Below, in pieces: positions 1-13,033 of a stretch of DNA of 64,000 nt (its first letter is position 1; each line of letters begins with the position of its first letter). The DNA is from Phytophthora colocasiae (Eukaryota; Oomycota; Peronosporomycetes; Peronosporales; Peronosporaceae): assembly GCA_018806915.1 (NCBI GenBank), contig JAGKQI010000062.1, forward strand, positions 434,001 to 498,000, given 5' to 3'. A program made the position numbers and the translations under genes. Under the pieces are notes generated by a model. It saw only the letters and a program-made list of their open reading frames with translations, was not told the DNA's origin and ran no database searches.

Positions 1-53
1 GGTTACCCCAATAGATTTCTAGTCTATCGCCTTAACCACTCGGCCAAGCTGTC
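1..53 (-). tRNA. tRNA-Ser(AGA), partial, copy S0
   Basis: The 5' two-thirds of the gene is present: acceptor strand, D-arm, anticodon arm and the start of the variable arm. The 3' part lies outside the window. Confidence 0.88.
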
Positions 54-417
54 GTTAAAATTTAAAACACTTCAAACCCTTCGCCACATTCGCCGTACAA
101 TACATGCAATTCGCCACTGCCCGTGCCATGACTCTCCTAACGCAACGTGCATACACCTTCCTTCTATACTGCTGCTGCGCGTCTTCCGCTGACACGCAGC
201 CTCCTATTGTGATTGTGCATGCGATCTGCTTTTCCAAACGGACGGCGTCTAGGCTGATAGTGAGTGATCCGGTGGTTGCACTATGGTGAGAGCTTACCAC
301 GTGTCTTCCACAGAGTGGCAACAGAAACAGCAATAGCAATGGTGGTAGCTCGTACCGTAGCCGCGTTGGTCGCCCGAAAGAGCCTGTATACAGCCAAATG
401 GCAAAAAGACAAGAAGA

Positions 418-489
418 TATCGGAGGAGGGGATCGAACCTCGATCTTGAGCGTGTTAAGCTCACGTCCTAACCACTAGACGACACCGAC
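418..489 (-). tRNA. tRNA-Val(AAC), copy V1, one-base T-arm deletion
   Basis: Lacks one base of the CCC run (plus strand), shortening the 5' T-stem strand. Downstream T5 terminator is present. Confidence 0.7.
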
Positions 490-1015
490 ACTCGAAAGAC
501 CTGAAACCACGCCACATACACATCATACCAAAACCACGCCACGTTCGACTACTCCAAACAAACGCTCTATCTTTCTCTCACTCTCCGACCACCTACCGCC
601 GCCTACCATCACATGGCAGACGTAACCGCTCGCTCTTACTTTTCGCGTGGACATGCACTCTAGCTAACGTTCGTTCAGGGAAGGGTGGATGCATTCACGC
701 CACTGCTCTAACCAGATGAACGTATCGTGTTGAATCGTGGCAGATTCTACTTGTGCCAAACAGACAACTAAAGTTCACACATGTATATGCATTATCGACT
801 CACAGTCATAGAGAAGGACTCGACAGCTCACGAACAAAGTTCGCACGGGTGTGTGGGATCGGGATCAAACGGCGCGCATAAGGTCGCATTACCGGGGACT
901 ACCGGCGCAGCTGCGCGTCCCAACAGTCTCCATCAATCCGATGGTACTGTCGGCCAACTGCGAGAGGCTTTGGCTGCAGCGCCTAGGTGCGCCAGAGTGC
1001 GCCAGAGTGCGAGGC

Positions 1016-1019
1016 AAAA
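1016..1019 (-). terminator. Pol III terminator of tRNA-Ser (representative unit)
   Basis: A TTTT run on the minus strand begins 7 bases past the discriminator base of the serine gene. It is kept in every unit. Confidence 0.7.
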
Positions 1020-1025
1020 TGGGTC

Positions 1026-1106
1026 CGACAGCTGTGAGATTTGAACTCACGCGGGTTACCCCAATAGATTTCTAGTCTATCGCCTTAACCACTCGGCCAA
1101 GCTGTC
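1026..1106 (-). tRNA. tRNA-Ser(AGA), copy S1 (reference copy)
   Basis: An 81-nt type II tRNA. Acceptor strands GACAGCT and AGCTGTC pair fully, with discriminator G, the serine identity base. The A-box reads TGGCCGAGTGG. The anticodon stem ATAGA/TCTAT encloses loop CTAGAAA with anticodon AGA. A long variable arm (TGGGGTAACCCGC) follows, then a GTGAG/CTCAC T-stem with loop TTCAAAT. No intron and no encoded CCA. A34 would need deamination to inosine to read all UCN wobble partners. Confidence 0.95.
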
Positions 1107-1468
1107 GTTAAAATTTAAAACACTTCAAACCCTTCGCCACATTCGCCGTACAATACATGCAATTCGCCACTGCCCGTGCCATGACTCTCCTAACGCAACG
1201 TGCATACACCTTCCTTCTATACTGCTGCTGCGCGTCTTCCGCTGACACGCAGCCTCCTATTGTGATTGTGCATGCGATCTGCTTTTCCAAACGGACGGCG
1301 TCTAGGCTGATAGTGAGTGATCCGGTGGTTGCACTATGGTGAGAGCTTACCACGTGTCTTCCACAGAGTGGCAACAGAAACAGCAATAGCAATGGTGGTA
1401 GCTCGTACCGTAGCCGCGTTGGTCGCCCGAAAGAGCCTGTATACAGCCAAATGGCAAAGACAAGAAGA

Positions 1469-1539
1469 TATCGGAGGAGGATCGAACCCTCGATCTTGAG
1501 CGTGTTAAGCTCACGTCCTAACCACTAGACGACACCGAC
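1469..1539 (-). tRNA. tRNA-Val(AAC), copy V2, two-base T-arm deletion
   Basis: The GGGG run (plus strand) is GG, so the 3' T-stem strand is two bases short. The downstream run is only T3, below the usual Pol III minimum. Confidence 0.65.
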
Positions 1540-2075
1540 ACTCGAAAGACCTGAAACCACGCCACATACACATCATACCAAAACCACGCCACGTTCGACT
1601 ACTCCAAACAAACGCTCTATCTTTCTCTCACTCTCCGACCACCTACCGCCGCCTACCATCACATGGCAGACGTAACCGCTCGCTCTTACTTTTCGCGTGG
1701 ACATGCACTCTAGCTAACGTTCGTTCAGGGAAGGGTGGATGCATTCACGCCACTGCTCTAACCAGATGAACGTATCGTGTTGAATCGTGGCAGATTCTAC
1801 TTGTGCCAAACAGACAACTAAAGTTCACACATGTATATGCATTATCGACTCACAGTCATAGAGAAGGACTCGACAGCTCACGAACAAAGTTCGCACGGGT
1901 GTGTGGGATCGGGATCAAACGGCGCGCATAAGGTCGCATTACCGGGGACTACCGGCGCAGCTGCGCGTCCCAACAGTCTCCATCAATCCGATGGTACTGT
2001 CGGCCAACTGCGAGAGGCTTTGGCTGCAGCGCCTAGGTGCGCCAGAGTGCGCCAGAGTGCGAGGCAAAATGGGTC

Positions 2076-2156
2076 CGACAGCTGTGAGATTTGAACTCAC
2101 GCGGGTTACCCCAATAGATTTCTAGTCTATCGCCTTAACCACTCGGCCAAGCTGTC
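2076..2156 (-). tRNA. tRNA-Ser(AGA), copy S2
   Basis: Same sequence as copy S1. Confidence 0.93.
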
Positions 2157-2505
2157 GTTAAAATTTAAAACACTTCAAACCCTTCGCCACATTCGCCGTA
2201 CAATACATGCAATTCGCCACTGCCCGTGCCATGACTCTCCTAACGCAACGTGCATACACCTTCCTTCTATACTGCTGCTGCGCGTCTTCCGCTGACACGC
2301 AGCCTCCTATTGTGATTGTGCATGCGATCTGCTTTTCCAAACGGACGGCGTCTAGGCTGATAGTGAGTGATCCGGTGGTTGCACTATGGTGAGAGCTTAC
2401 CACGTGTCTTCCACAGAGTGGCAACAGAAACAGCAATAGCAATGGTGGTAGCTCGTACCGTAGCCGCGTTGGTCGCCCGAAAGAGCCTGTATACAGCCAA
2501 ATGGC

Positions 2506-2510
2506 AAAAA
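2506..2510 (-). terminator. Pol III terminator of tRNA-Val (representative intact unit)
   Basis: TTTTT on the minus strand, 10 bases past the gene. Across the array this run is T5 in 12 copies, T4 in 8, T3 in 7, and interrupted in 2. Confidence 0.7.
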
Positions 2511-2520
2511 GACAAGAAGA

Positions 2521-2593
2521 TATCGGAGGAGGGGATCGAACCCTCGATCTTGAGCGTGTTAAGCTCACGTCCTAACCACTAGACGACACCGAC
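2521..2593 (-). tRNA. tRNA-Val(AAC), copy V3, intact reference copy
   Basis: A 73-nt tRNA. Acceptor strands GTCGGTG and CTCCGAT pair with one G-T wobble and one T-T mismatch, with discriminator A. The anticodon stem TGAGC/GCTCA holds loop TTAACAC with anticodon AAC. The T-stem GAGGG/CCCTC holds loop TTCGATC and a canonical B-box GGTTCGATCC. No intron or encoded CCA. A34 is a substrate type for deamination to inosine. A T5 terminator follows. Confidence 0.92.
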
Positions 2594-3127
2594 ACTCGAA
2601 AGACCTGAAACCACGCCACATACACATCATACCAAAACCACGCCACGTTCGACTACTCCAAACAAACGCTCTATCTTTCTCTCACTCTCCGACCACCTAC
2701 CGCCGCCTACCATCACATGGCAGACGTAACCGCTCGCTCTTACTTTTCGCGTGGACATGCACTCTAGCTAACGTTCGTTCAGGGAAGGGTGGATGCATTC
2801 ACGCCACTGCTCTAACCAGATGAACGTATCGTGTTGAATCGTGGCAGATTCTACTTGTGCCAAACAGACAACTAAAGTTCACACATATATGCATTATCGA
2901 CTCACAGTCATAGAGAAGGACTCGACAGCTCACGAACAAAGTTCGCACGGGTGTGTGGGATCGGGATCAAACGGCGCGCATAAGGTCGCATTACCGGGGA
3001 CTACCGGCGCAGCTGCGCGTCCCAACAGTCTCCATCAATCCGATGGTACTGTCGGCCAACTGCGAGAGGCTTTGGCTGCAGCGCCTAGGTGCGCCAGAGT
3101 GCGCCAGAGTGCGAGGCAAAATGGGTC

Positions 3128-3208
3128 CGACAGCTGTGAGATTTGAACTCACGCGGGTTACCCCAATAGATTTCTAGTCTATCGCCTTAACCACTCGGCC
3201 AAGCTGTC
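3128..3208 (-). tRNA. tRNA-Ser(AGA), copy S3
   Basis: Same sequence as copy S1. Confidence 0.93.
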
Positions 3209-3572
3209 GTTAAAATTTAAAACACTTCAAACCCTTCGCCACATTCGCCGTACAATACATGCAATTCGCCACTGCCCGTGCCATGACTCTCCTAACGCAA
3301 CGTGCATACACCTTCCTTCTATACTGCTGCTGCGCGTCTTCCGCTGACACGCAGCCTCCTATTGTGATTGTGCATGCGATCTGCTTTTCCAAACGGACGG
3401 CGTCTAGGCTGATAGTGAGTGATCCGGTGGTTGCACTATGGTGAGAGCTTACCACGTGTCTTCCACAGAGTGGCAACAGAAACAGCAATAGCAATGGTGG
3501 TAGCTCGTACCGTAGCCGCGTTGGTCGCCCGAAAGAGCCTGTATACAGCCAAATGGCAAAAAGACAAGAAGA

Positions 3573-3643
3573 TATCGGAGGAGGATCGAACCCTCGATCT
3601 TGAGCGTGTTAAGCTCACGTCCTAACCACTAGACGACACCGAC
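3573..3643 (-). tRNA. tRNA-Val(AAC), copy V4, two-base T-arm deletion
   Basis: GGGG run reduced to GG. T5 terminator kept. Confidence 0.66.
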
Positions 3644-4179
3644 ACTCGAAAGACCTGAAACCACGCCACATACACATCATACCAAAACCACGCCACGTTC
3701 GACTACTCCAAACAAACGCTCTATCTTTCTCTCACTCTCCGACCACCTACCGCCGCCTACCATCACATGGCAGACGTAACCGCTCGCTCTTACTTTTCGC
3801 GTGGACATGCACTCTAGCTAACGTTCGTTCAGGGAAGGGTGGATGCATTCACGCCACTGCTCTAACCAGATGAACGTATCGTGTTGAATCGTGGCAGATT
3901 CTACTTGTGCCAAACAGACAACTAAAGTTCACACATGTATATGCATTATCGACTCACAGTCATAGAGAAGGACTCGACAGCTCACGAACAAAGTTCGCAC
4001 GGGTGTGTGGGATCGGGATCAAACGGCGCGCATAAGGTCGCATTACCGGGGACTACCGGCGCAGCTGCGCGTCCCAACAGTCTCCATCAATCCGATGGTA
4101 CTGTCGGCCAACTGCGAGAGGCTTTGGCTGCAGCGCCTAGGTGCGCCAGAGTGCGCCAGAGTGCGAGGCAAAATGGGTC

Positions 4180-4260
4180 CGACAGCTGTGAGATTTGAAC
4201 TCACGCGGGTTACCCCAATAGATTTCTAGTCTATCGCCTTAACCACTCGGCCAAGCTGTC
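4180..4260 (-). tRNA. tRNA-Ser(AGA), copy S4
   Basis: Same sequence as copy S1. Confidence 0.93.
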
Positions 4261-4624
4261 GTTAAAATTTAAAACACTTCAAACCCTTCGCCACATTCGC
4301 CGTACAATACATGCAATTCGCCACTGCCCGTGCCATGACTCTCCTAACGCAACGTGCATACACCTTCCTTCTATACTGCTGCTGCGCGTCTTCCGCTGAC
4401 ACGCAGCCTCCTATTGTGATTGTGCATGCGATCTGCTTTTCCAAACGGACGGCGTCTAGGCTGATAGTGAGTGATCCGGTGGTTGCACTATGGTGAGAGC
4501 TTACCACGTGTCTTCCACAGAGTGGCAACAGAAACAGCAATAGCAATGGTGGTAGCTCGTACCGTAGCCGCGTTGGTCGCCCGAAAGAGCCTGTATACAG
4601 CCAAATGGCAAAAAGACAAGAAGA

Positions 4625-4697
4625 TATCGGAGGAGGGGATCGAACCCTCGATCTTGAGCGTGTTAAGCTCACGTCCTAACCACTAGACGACACCGAC
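4625..4697 (-). tRNA. tRNA-Val(AAC), copy V5, intact
   Basis: Full 73-nt form as in V3, with T5 terminator. Confidence 0.92.
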
Positions 4698-5233
4698 ACT
4701 CGAAAGACCTGAAACCACGCCACATACACATCATACCAAAACCACGCCACGTTCGACTACTCCAAACAAACGCTCTATCTTTCTCTCACTCTCCGACCAC
4801 CTACCGCCGCCTACCATCACATGGCAGACGTAACCGCTCGCTCTTACTTTTCGCGTGGACATGCACTCTAGCTAACGTTCGTTCAGGGAAGGGTGGATGC
4901 ATTCACGCCACTGCTCTAACCAGATGAACGTATCGTGTTGAATCGTGGCAGATTCTACTTGTGCCAAACAGACAACTAAAGTTCACACATGTATATGCAT
5001 TATCGACTCACAGTCATAGAGAAGGACTCGACAGCTCACGAACAAAGTTCGCACGGGTGTGTGGGATCGGGATCAAACGGCGCGCATAAGGTCGCATTAC
5101 CGGGGACTACCGGCGCAGCTGCGCGTCCCAACAGTCTCCATCAATCCGATGGTACTGTCGGCCAACTGCGAGAGGCTTTGGCTGCAGCGCCTAGGTGCGC
5201 CAGAGTGCGCCAGAGTGCGAGGCAAAATGGGTC

Positions 5234-5314
5234 CGACAGCTGTGAGATTTGAACTCACGCGGGTTACCCCAATAGATTTCTAGTCTATCGCCTTAACCAC
5301 TCGGCCAAGCTGTC
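5234..5314 (-). tRNA. tRNA-Ser(AGA), copy S5
   Basis: Same sequence as copy S1. Confidence 0.93.
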
Positions 5315-5676
5315 GTTAAAATTTAAAACACTTCAAACCCTTCGCCACATTCGCCGTACAATACATGCAATTCGCCACTGCCCGTGCCATGACTCTCCTA
5401 ACGCAACGTGCATACACCTTCCTTCTATACTGCTGCTGCGCGTCTTCCGCTGACACGCAGCCTCCTATTGTGATTGTGCATGCGATCTGCTTTTCCAAAC
5501 GGACGGCGTCTAGGCTGATAGTGAGTGATCCGGTGGTTGCACTATGGTGAGAGCTTACCACGTGTCTTCCACAGAGTGGCAACAGAAACAGCAATAGCAA
5601 TGGTGGTAGCTCGTACCGTAGCCGCGTTGGTCGCCCGAAAGAGCCTGTATACAGCCAAATGGCAAAGACAAGAAGA

Positions 5677-5747
5677 TATCGGAGGAGGATCGAACCCTCG
5701 ATCTTGAGCGTGTTAAGCTCACGTCCTAACCACTAGACGACACCGAC
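5677..5747 (-). tRNA. tRNA-Val(AAC), copy V6, two-base T-arm deletion
   Basis: GGGG run reduced to GG, and terminator run reduced to T3. Confidence 0.65.
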
Positions 5748-6283
5748 ACTCGAAAGACCTGAAACCACGCCACATACACATCATACCAAAACCACGCCAC
5801 GTTCGACTACTCCAAACAAACGCTCTATCTTTCTCTCACTCTCCGACCACCTACCGCCGCCTACCATCACATGGCAGACGTAACCGCTCGCTCTTACTTT
5901 TCGCGTGGACATGCACTCTAGCTAACGTTCGTTCAGGGAAGGGTGGATGCATTCACGCCACTGCTCTAACCAGATGAACGTATCGTGTTGAATCGTGGCA
6001 GATTCTACTTGTGCCAAACAGACAACTAAAGTTCACACATGTATATGCATTATCGACTCACAGTCATAGAGAAGGACTCGACAGCTCACGAACAAAGTTC
6101 GCACGGGTGTGTGGGATCGGGATCAAACGGCGCGCATAAGGTCGCATTACCGGGGACTACCGGCGCAGCTGCGCGTCCCAACAGTCTCCATCAATCCGAT
6201 GGTACTGTCGGCCAACTGCGAGAGGCTTTGGCTGCAGCGCCTAGGTGCGCCAGAGTGCGCCAGAGTGCGAGGCAAAATGGGTC

Positions 6284-6364
6284 CGACAGCTGTGAGATTT
6301 GAACTCACGCGGGTTACCCCAATAGATTTCTAGTCTATCGCCTTAACCACTCGGCCAAGCTGTC
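6284..6364 (-). tRNA. tRNA-Ser(AGA), copy S6
   Basis: Same sequence as copy S1. Confidence 0.93.
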
Positions 6365-6726
6365 GTTAAAATTTAAAACACTTCAAACCCTTCGCCACAT
6401 TCGCCGTACAATACATGCAATTCGCCACTGCCCGTGCCATGACTCTCCTAACGCAACGTGCATACACCTTCCTTCTATACTGCTGCTGCGCGTCTTCCGC
6501 TGACACGCAGCCTCCTATTGTGATTGTGCATGCGATCTGCTTTTCCAAACGGACGGCGTCTAGGCTGATAGTGAGTGATCCGGTGGTTGCACTATGGTGA
6601 GAGCTTACCACGTGTCTTCCACAGAGTGGCAACAGAAACAGCAATAGCAATGGTGGTAGCTCGTACCGTAGCCGCGTTGGTCGCCCGAAAGAGCCTGTAT
6701 ACAGCCAAATGGCAAAGACAAGAAGA

Positions 6727-6799
6727 TATCGGAGGAGGGGATCGAACCCTCGATCTTGAGCGTGTTAAGCTCACGTCCTAACCACTAGACGACACCGAC
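6727..6799 (-). tRNA. tRNA-Val(AAC), copy V7, intact gene, short terminator
   Basis: The 73-nt gene is intact but the downstream run is only T3. Confidence 0.88.
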
Positions 6800-7335
6800 A
6801 CTCGAAAGACCTGAAACCACGCCACATACACATCATACCAAAACCACGCCACGTTCGACTACTCCAAACAAACGCTCTATCTTTCTCTCACTCTCCGACC
6901 ACCTACCGCCGCCTACCATCACATGGCAGACGTAACCGCTCGCTCTTACTTTTCGCGTGGACATGCACTCTAGCTAACGTTCGTTCAGGGAAGGGTGGAT
7001 GCATTCACGCCACTGCTCTAACCAGATGAACGTATCGTGTTGAATCGTGGCAGATTCTACTTGTGCCAAACAGACAACTAAAGTTCACACATATATATGC
7101 ATTATCGACTCACAGTCATAGAGAAGGACTCGACAGCTCGCGAACAAAGTTCGCACGGGTGTGTGGGATCGGGATCAAACGGCGCGCATAAGGTCGCATT
7201 ACCGGGGACTACCGGCGCAGCTGCGCGTCCCAACAGTCTCCATCAATCCGATGGTACTGTCGGCCAACTGCGAGAGGCTTTGGCTGCAGCGCCTAGGTGC
7301 GCCAGAGTGCGCCAGAGTGCGAGGCAAAATGGGTC

Positions 7336-7416
7336 CGACAGCTGTGAGATTTGAACTCACGCGGGTTACCCCAATAGATTTCTAGTCTATCGCCTTAACC
7401 ACTCGGCCAAGCTGTC
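7336..7416 (-). tRNA. tRNA-Ser(AGA), copy S7
   Basis: Same sequence as copy S1. Confidence 0.93.
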
Positions 7417-7778
7417 GTTAAAATTTAAAACACTTCAAACCCTTCGCCACATTCGCCGTACAATACATGCAATTCGCCACTGCCCGTGCCATGACTCTCC
7501 TAACGCAACGTGCATACACCTTCCTTCTATACTGCTGCTGCGCGTCTTCCGCTGACACGCAGCCTCCTATTGTGATTGTGCATGCGATCTGCTTTTCCAA
7601 ACGGACGGCGTCTAGGCTGATAGTGAGTGATCCGGTGGTTGCACTATGGTGAGAGCTTACCACGTGTCTTCCACAGAGTGGCAACAGAAACAGCAATAGC
7701 AATGGTGGTAGCTCGTACCGTAGCCGCGTTGGTCGCCCGAAAGAGCCTGTATACAGCCAAATGGCAAAGACAAGAAGA

Positions 7779-7850
7779 TATCGGAGGAGGGATCGAACCC
7801 TCGATCTTGAGCGTGTTAAGCTCACGTCCTAACCACTAGACGACACCGAC
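7779..7850 (-). tRNA. tRNA-Val(AAC), copy V8, one-base T-arm deletion
   Basis: GGGG run reduced to GGG; terminator T3. Identical in both respects to its neighbour V9. Confidence 0.68.
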
Positions 7851-8386
7851 ACTCGAAAGACCTGAAACCACGCCACATACACATCATACCAAAACCACGC
7901 CACGTTCGACTACTCCAAACAAACGCTCTATCTTTCTCTCACTCTCCGACCACCTACCGCCGCCTACCATCACATGGCAGACGTAACCGCTCGCTCTTAC
8001 TTTTCGCGTGGACATGCACTCTAGCTAACGTTCGTTCAGGGAAGGGTGGATGCATTCACGCCACTGCTCTAACCAGATGAACGTATCGTGTTGAATCGTG
8101 GCAGATTCTACTTGTGCCAAACAGACAACTAAAGTTCACACATATATATGCATTATCGACTCACAGTCATAGAGAAGGACTCGACAGCTCGCGAACAAAG
8201 TTCGCACGGGTGTGTGGGATCGGGATCAAACGGCGCGCATAAGGTCGCATTACCGGGGACTACCGGCGCAGCTGCGCGTCCCAACAGTCTCCATCAATCC
8301 GATGGTACTGTCGGCCAACTGCGAGAGGCTTTGGCTGCAGCGCCTAGGTGCGCCAGAGTGCGCCAGAGTGCGAGGCAAAATGGGTC

Positions 8387-8467
8387 CGACAGCTGTGAGA
8401 TTTGAACTCACGCGGGTTACCCCAATAGATTTCTAGTCTATCGCCTTAACCACTCGGCCAAGCTGTC
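8387..8467 (-). tRNA. tRNA-Ser(AGA), copy S8
   Basis: Same sequence as copy S1. Confidence 0.93.
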
Positions 8468-8829
8468 GTTAAAATTTAAAACACTTCAAACCCTTCGCCA
8501 CATTCGCCGTACAATACATGCAATTCGCCACTGCCCGTGCCATGACTCTCCTAACGCAACGTGCATACACCTTCCTTCTATACTGCTGCTGCGCGTCTTC
8601 CGCTGACACGCAGCCTCCTATTGTGATTGTGCATGCGATCTGCTTTTCCAAACGGACGGCGTCTAGGCTGATAGTGAGTGATCCGGTGGTTGCACTATGG
8701 TGAGAGCTTACCACGTGTCTTCCACAGAGTGGCAACAGAAACAGCAATAGCAATGGTGGTAGCTCGTACCGTAGCCGCGTTGGTCGCCCGAAAGAGCCTG
8801 TATACAGCCAAATGGCAAAGACAAGAAGA

Positions 8830-8901
8830 TATCGGAGGAGGGATCGAACCCTCGATCTTGAGCGTGTTAAGCTCACGTCCTAACCACTAGACGACACCGA
8901 C
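8830..8901 (-). tRNA. tRNA-Val(AAC), copy V9, one-base T-arm deletion
   Basis: GGGG run reduced to GGG; terminator T3, as in V8. Confidence 0.68.
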
Positions 8902-9435
8902 ACTCGAAAGACCTGAAACCACGCCACATACACATCATACCAAAACCACGCCACGTTCGACTACTCCAAACAAACGCTCTATCTTTCTCTCACTCTCCGA
9001 CCACCTACCGCCGCCTACCATCACATGGCAGACGTAACCGCTCGCTCTTACTTTTCGCGTGGACATGCACTCTAGCTAACGTTCGTTCAGGGAAGGGTGG
9101 ATGCATTCACGCCACTGCTCTAACCAGATGAACGTATCGTGTTGAATCGTGGCAGATTCTACTTGTGCCAAACAGACAACTAAAGTTCACACATGTATAT
9201 GCATTATCGACTCACAGTCATAGAGAAGGACTCGACAGCTCACGAACAAAGTTCGCACGGGTGTGGGATCGGGATCAAACGGCGCGCATAAGGTCGCATT
9301 ACCGGGGACTACCGGCGCAGCTGCGCGTCCCAACAGTCTCCATCAATCCGATGGTACTGTCGGCCAACTGCGAGAGGCTTTGGCTGCAGCGCCTAGGTGC
9401 GCCAGAGTGCGCCAGAGTGCGAGGCAAAATGGGTC

Positions 9436-9516
9436 CGACAGCTGTGAGATTTGAACTCACGCGGGTTACCCCAATAGATTTCTAGTCTATCGCCTTAACC
9501 ACTCGGCCAAGCTGTC
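9436..9516 (-). tRNA. tRNA-Ser(AGA), copy S9
   Basis: Same sequence as copy S1. Confidence 0.93.
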
Positions 9517-9880
9517 GTTAAAATTTAAAACACTTCAAACCCTTCGCCACATTCGCCGTACAATACATGCAATTCGCCACTGCCCGTGCCATGACTCTCC
9601 TAACGCAACGTGCATACACCTTCCTTCTATACTGCTGCTGCGCGTCTTCCGCTGACACGCAGCCTCCTATTGTGATTGTGCATGCGATCTGCTTTTCCAA
9701 ACGGACGGCGTCTAGGCTGATAGTGAGTGATCCGGTGGTTGCACTATGGTGAGAGCTTACCACGTGTCTTCCACAGAGTGGCAACAGAAACAGCAATAGC
9801 AATGGTGGTAGCTCGTACCGTAGCCGCGTTGGTCGCCCGAAAGAGCCTGTATACAGCCAAATGGCAAAAAGACAAGAAGA

Positions 9881-9951
9881 TATCGGAGGAGGATCGAACC
9901 CTCGATCTTGAGCGTGTTAAGCTCACGTCCTAACCACTAGACGACACCGAC
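9881..9951 (-). tRNA. tRNA-Val(AAC), copy V10, two-base T-arm deletion
   Basis: GGGG run reduced to GG; T5 terminator kept. Confidence 0.66.
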
Positions 9952-10487
9952 ACTCGAAAGACCTGAAACCACGCCACATACACATCATACCAAAACCACG
10001 CCACGTTCGACTACTCCAAACAAACGCTCTATCTTTCTCTCACTCTCCGACCACCTACCGCCGCCTACCATCACATGGCAGACGTAACCGCTCGCTCTTA
10101 CTTTTCGCGTGGACATGCACTCTAGCTAACGTTCGTTCAGGGAAGGGTGGATGCATTCACGCCACTGCTCTAACCAGATGAACGTATCGTGTTGAATCGT
10201 GGCAGATTCTACTTGTGCCAAACAGACAACTAAAGTTCACACATGTATATGCATTATCGACTCACAGTCATAGAGAAGGACTCGACAGCTCACGAACAAA
10301 GTTCGCACGGGTGTGTGGGATCGGGATCAAACGGCGCGCATAAGGTCGCATTACCGGGGACTACCGGCGCAGCTGCGCGTCCCAACAGTCTCCATCAATC
10401 CGATGGTACTGTCGGCCAACTGCGAGAGGCTTTGGCTGCAGCGCCTAGGTGCGCCAGAGTGCGCCAGAGTGCGAGGCAAAATGGGTC

Positions 10488-10568
10488 CGACAGCTGTGAG
10501 ATTTGAACTCACGCGGGTTACCCCAATAGATTTCTAGTCTATCGCCTTAACCACTCGGCCAAGCTGTC
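10488..10568 (-). tRNA. tRNA-Ser(AGA), copy S10
   Basis: Same sequence as copy S1. Confidence 0.93.
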
Positions 10569-10931
10569 GTTAAAATTTAAAACACTTCAAACCCTTCGCC
10601 ACATTCGCCGTACAATACATGCAATTCGCCACTGCCCGTGCCATGACTCTCCTAACGCAACGTGCATACACCTTCCTTCTATACTGCTGCTGCGCGTCTT
10701 CCGCTGACACGCAGCCTCCTATTGTGATTGTGCATGCGATCTGCTTTTCCAAACGGACGGCGTCTAGGCTGATAGTGAGTGATCCGGTGGTTGCACTATG
10801 GTGAGAGCTTACCACGTGTCTTCCACAGAGTGGCAACAGAAACAGCAATAGCAATGGTGGTAGCTCGTACCGTAGCCGCGTTGGTCGCCCGAAAGAGCCT
10901 GTATACAGCCAAATGGCAAAAGACAAGAAGA

Positions 10932-11003
10932 TATCGGAGGAGGGATCGAACCCTCGATCTTGAGCGTGTTAAGCTCACGTCCTAACCACTAGACGACACC
11001 GAC
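10932..11003 (-). tRNA. tRNA-Val(AAC), copy V11, one-base T-arm deletion
   Basis: GGGG run reduced to GGG; terminator T4. Confidence 0.68.
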
Positions 11004-11539
11004 ACTCGAAAGACCTGAAACCACGCCACATACACATCATACCAAAACCACGCCACGTTCGACTACTCCAAACAAACGCTCTATCTTTCTCTCACTCTCC
11101 GACCACCTACCGCCGCCTACCATCACATGGCAGACGTAACCGCTCGCTCTTACTTTTCGCGTGGACATGCACTCTAGCTAACGTTCGTTCAGGGAAGGGT
11201 GGATGCATTCACGCCACTGCTCTAACCAGATGAACGTATCGTGTTGAATCGTGGCAGATTCTACTTGTGCCAAACAGACAACTAAAGTTCACACATGTAT
11301 ATGCATTATCGACTCACAGTCATAGAGAAGGACTCGACAGCTCACGAACAAAGTTCGCACGGGTGTGTGGGATCGGGATCAAACGGCGCGCATAAGGTCG
11401 CATTACCGGGGACTACCGGCGCAGCTGCGCGTCCCAACAGTCTCCATCAATCCGATGGTACTGTCGGCCAACTGCGAGAGGCTTTGGCTGCAGCGCCTAG
11501 GTGCGCCAGAGTGCGCCAGAGTGCGAGGCAAAATGGGTC

Positions 11540-11620
11540 CGACAGCTGTGAGATTTGAACTCACGCGGGTTACCCCAATAGATTTCTAGTCTATCGCCTT
11601 AACCACTCGGCCAAGCTGTC
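11540..11620 (-). tRNA. tRNA-Ser(AGA), copy S11
   Basis: Same sequence as copy S1. Confidence 0.93.
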
Positions 11621-11982
11621 GTTAAAATTTAAAACACTTCAAACCCTTCGCCACATTCGCCGTACAATACATGCAATTCGCCACTGCCCGTGCCATGACT
11701 CTCCTAACGCAACGTGCATACACCTTCCTTCTATACTGCTGCTGCGCGTCTTCCGCTGACACGCAGCCTCCTATTGTGATTGTGCATGCGATCTGCTTTT
11801 CCAAACGGACGGCGTCTAGGCTGATAGTGAGTGATCCGGTGGTTGCACTATGGTGAGAGCTTACCACGTGTCTTCCACAGAGTGGCAACAGAAACAGCAA
11901 TAGCAATGGTGGTAGCTCGTACCGTAGCCGCGTTGGTCGCCCGAAAGAGCCTGTATACAGCCAAATGGCAAAGACAAGAAGA

Positions 11983-12053
11983 TATCGGAGGAGGATCGAA
12001 CCCTCGATCTTGAGCGTGTTAAGCTCACGTCCTAACCACTAGACGACACCGAC
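11983..12053 (-). tRNA. tRNA-Val(AAC), copy V12, two-base T-arm deletion
   Basis: GGGG run reduced to GG; terminator T3. Confidence 0.65.
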
Positions 12054-12589
12054 ACTCGAAAGACCTGAAACCACGCCACATACACATCATACCAAAACCA
12101 CGCCACGTTCGACTACTCCAAACAAACGCTCTATCTTTCTCTCACTCTCCGACCACCTACCGCCGCCTACCATCACATGGCAGACGTAACCGCTCGCTCT
12201 TACTTTTCGCGTGGACATGCACTCTAGCTAACGTTCGTTCAGGGAAGGGTGGATGCATTCACGCCACTGCTCTAACCAGATGAACGTATCGTGTTGAATC
12301 GTGGCAGATTCTACTTGTGCCAAACAGACAACTAAAGTTCACACATGTATATGCATTATCGACTCACAGTCATAGAGAAGGACTCGACAGCTCGCGAACA
12401 AAGTTCGCACGGGTGTGTGGGATCGGGATCAAACGGCGCGCATAAGGTCGCATTACCGGGGACTACCGGCGCAGCTGCGCGTCCCAACAGTCTCCATCAA
12501 TCCGATGGTACTGTCGGCCAACTGCGAGAGGCTTTGGCTGCAGCGCCTAGGTGCGCCAGAGTGCGCCAGAGTGCGAGGCAAAATGGGTC

Positions 12590-12670
12590 CGACAGCTGTG
12601 AGATTTGAACTCACGCGGGTTACCCCAATAGATTTCTAGTCTATCGCCTTAACCACTCGGCCAAGCTGTC
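12590..12670 (-). tRNA. tRNA-Ser(AGA), copy S12
   Basis: Same sequence as copy S1. Confidence 0.93.
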
Positions 12671-13033
12671 GTTAAAATTTAAAACACTTCAAACCCTTCG
12701 CCACATTCGCCGTACAATACATGCAATTCGCCACTGCCCGTGCCATGACTCTCCTAACGCAACGTGCATACACCTTCCTTCTATACTGCTGCTGCGCGTC
12801 TTCCGCTGACACGCAGCCTCCTATTGTGATTGTGCATGCGATCTGCTTTTCCAAACGGACGGCGTCTAGGCTGATAGTGAGTGATCCGGTGGTTGCACTA
12901 TGGTGAGAGCTTACCACGTGTCTTCCACAGAGTGGCAACAGAAACAGCAATAGCAATGGTGGTAGCTCGTACCGTAGCCGCGTTGGTCGCCCGAAAGAGC
13001 CTGTATACAGCCAAATGGCAAAAGACAAGAAGA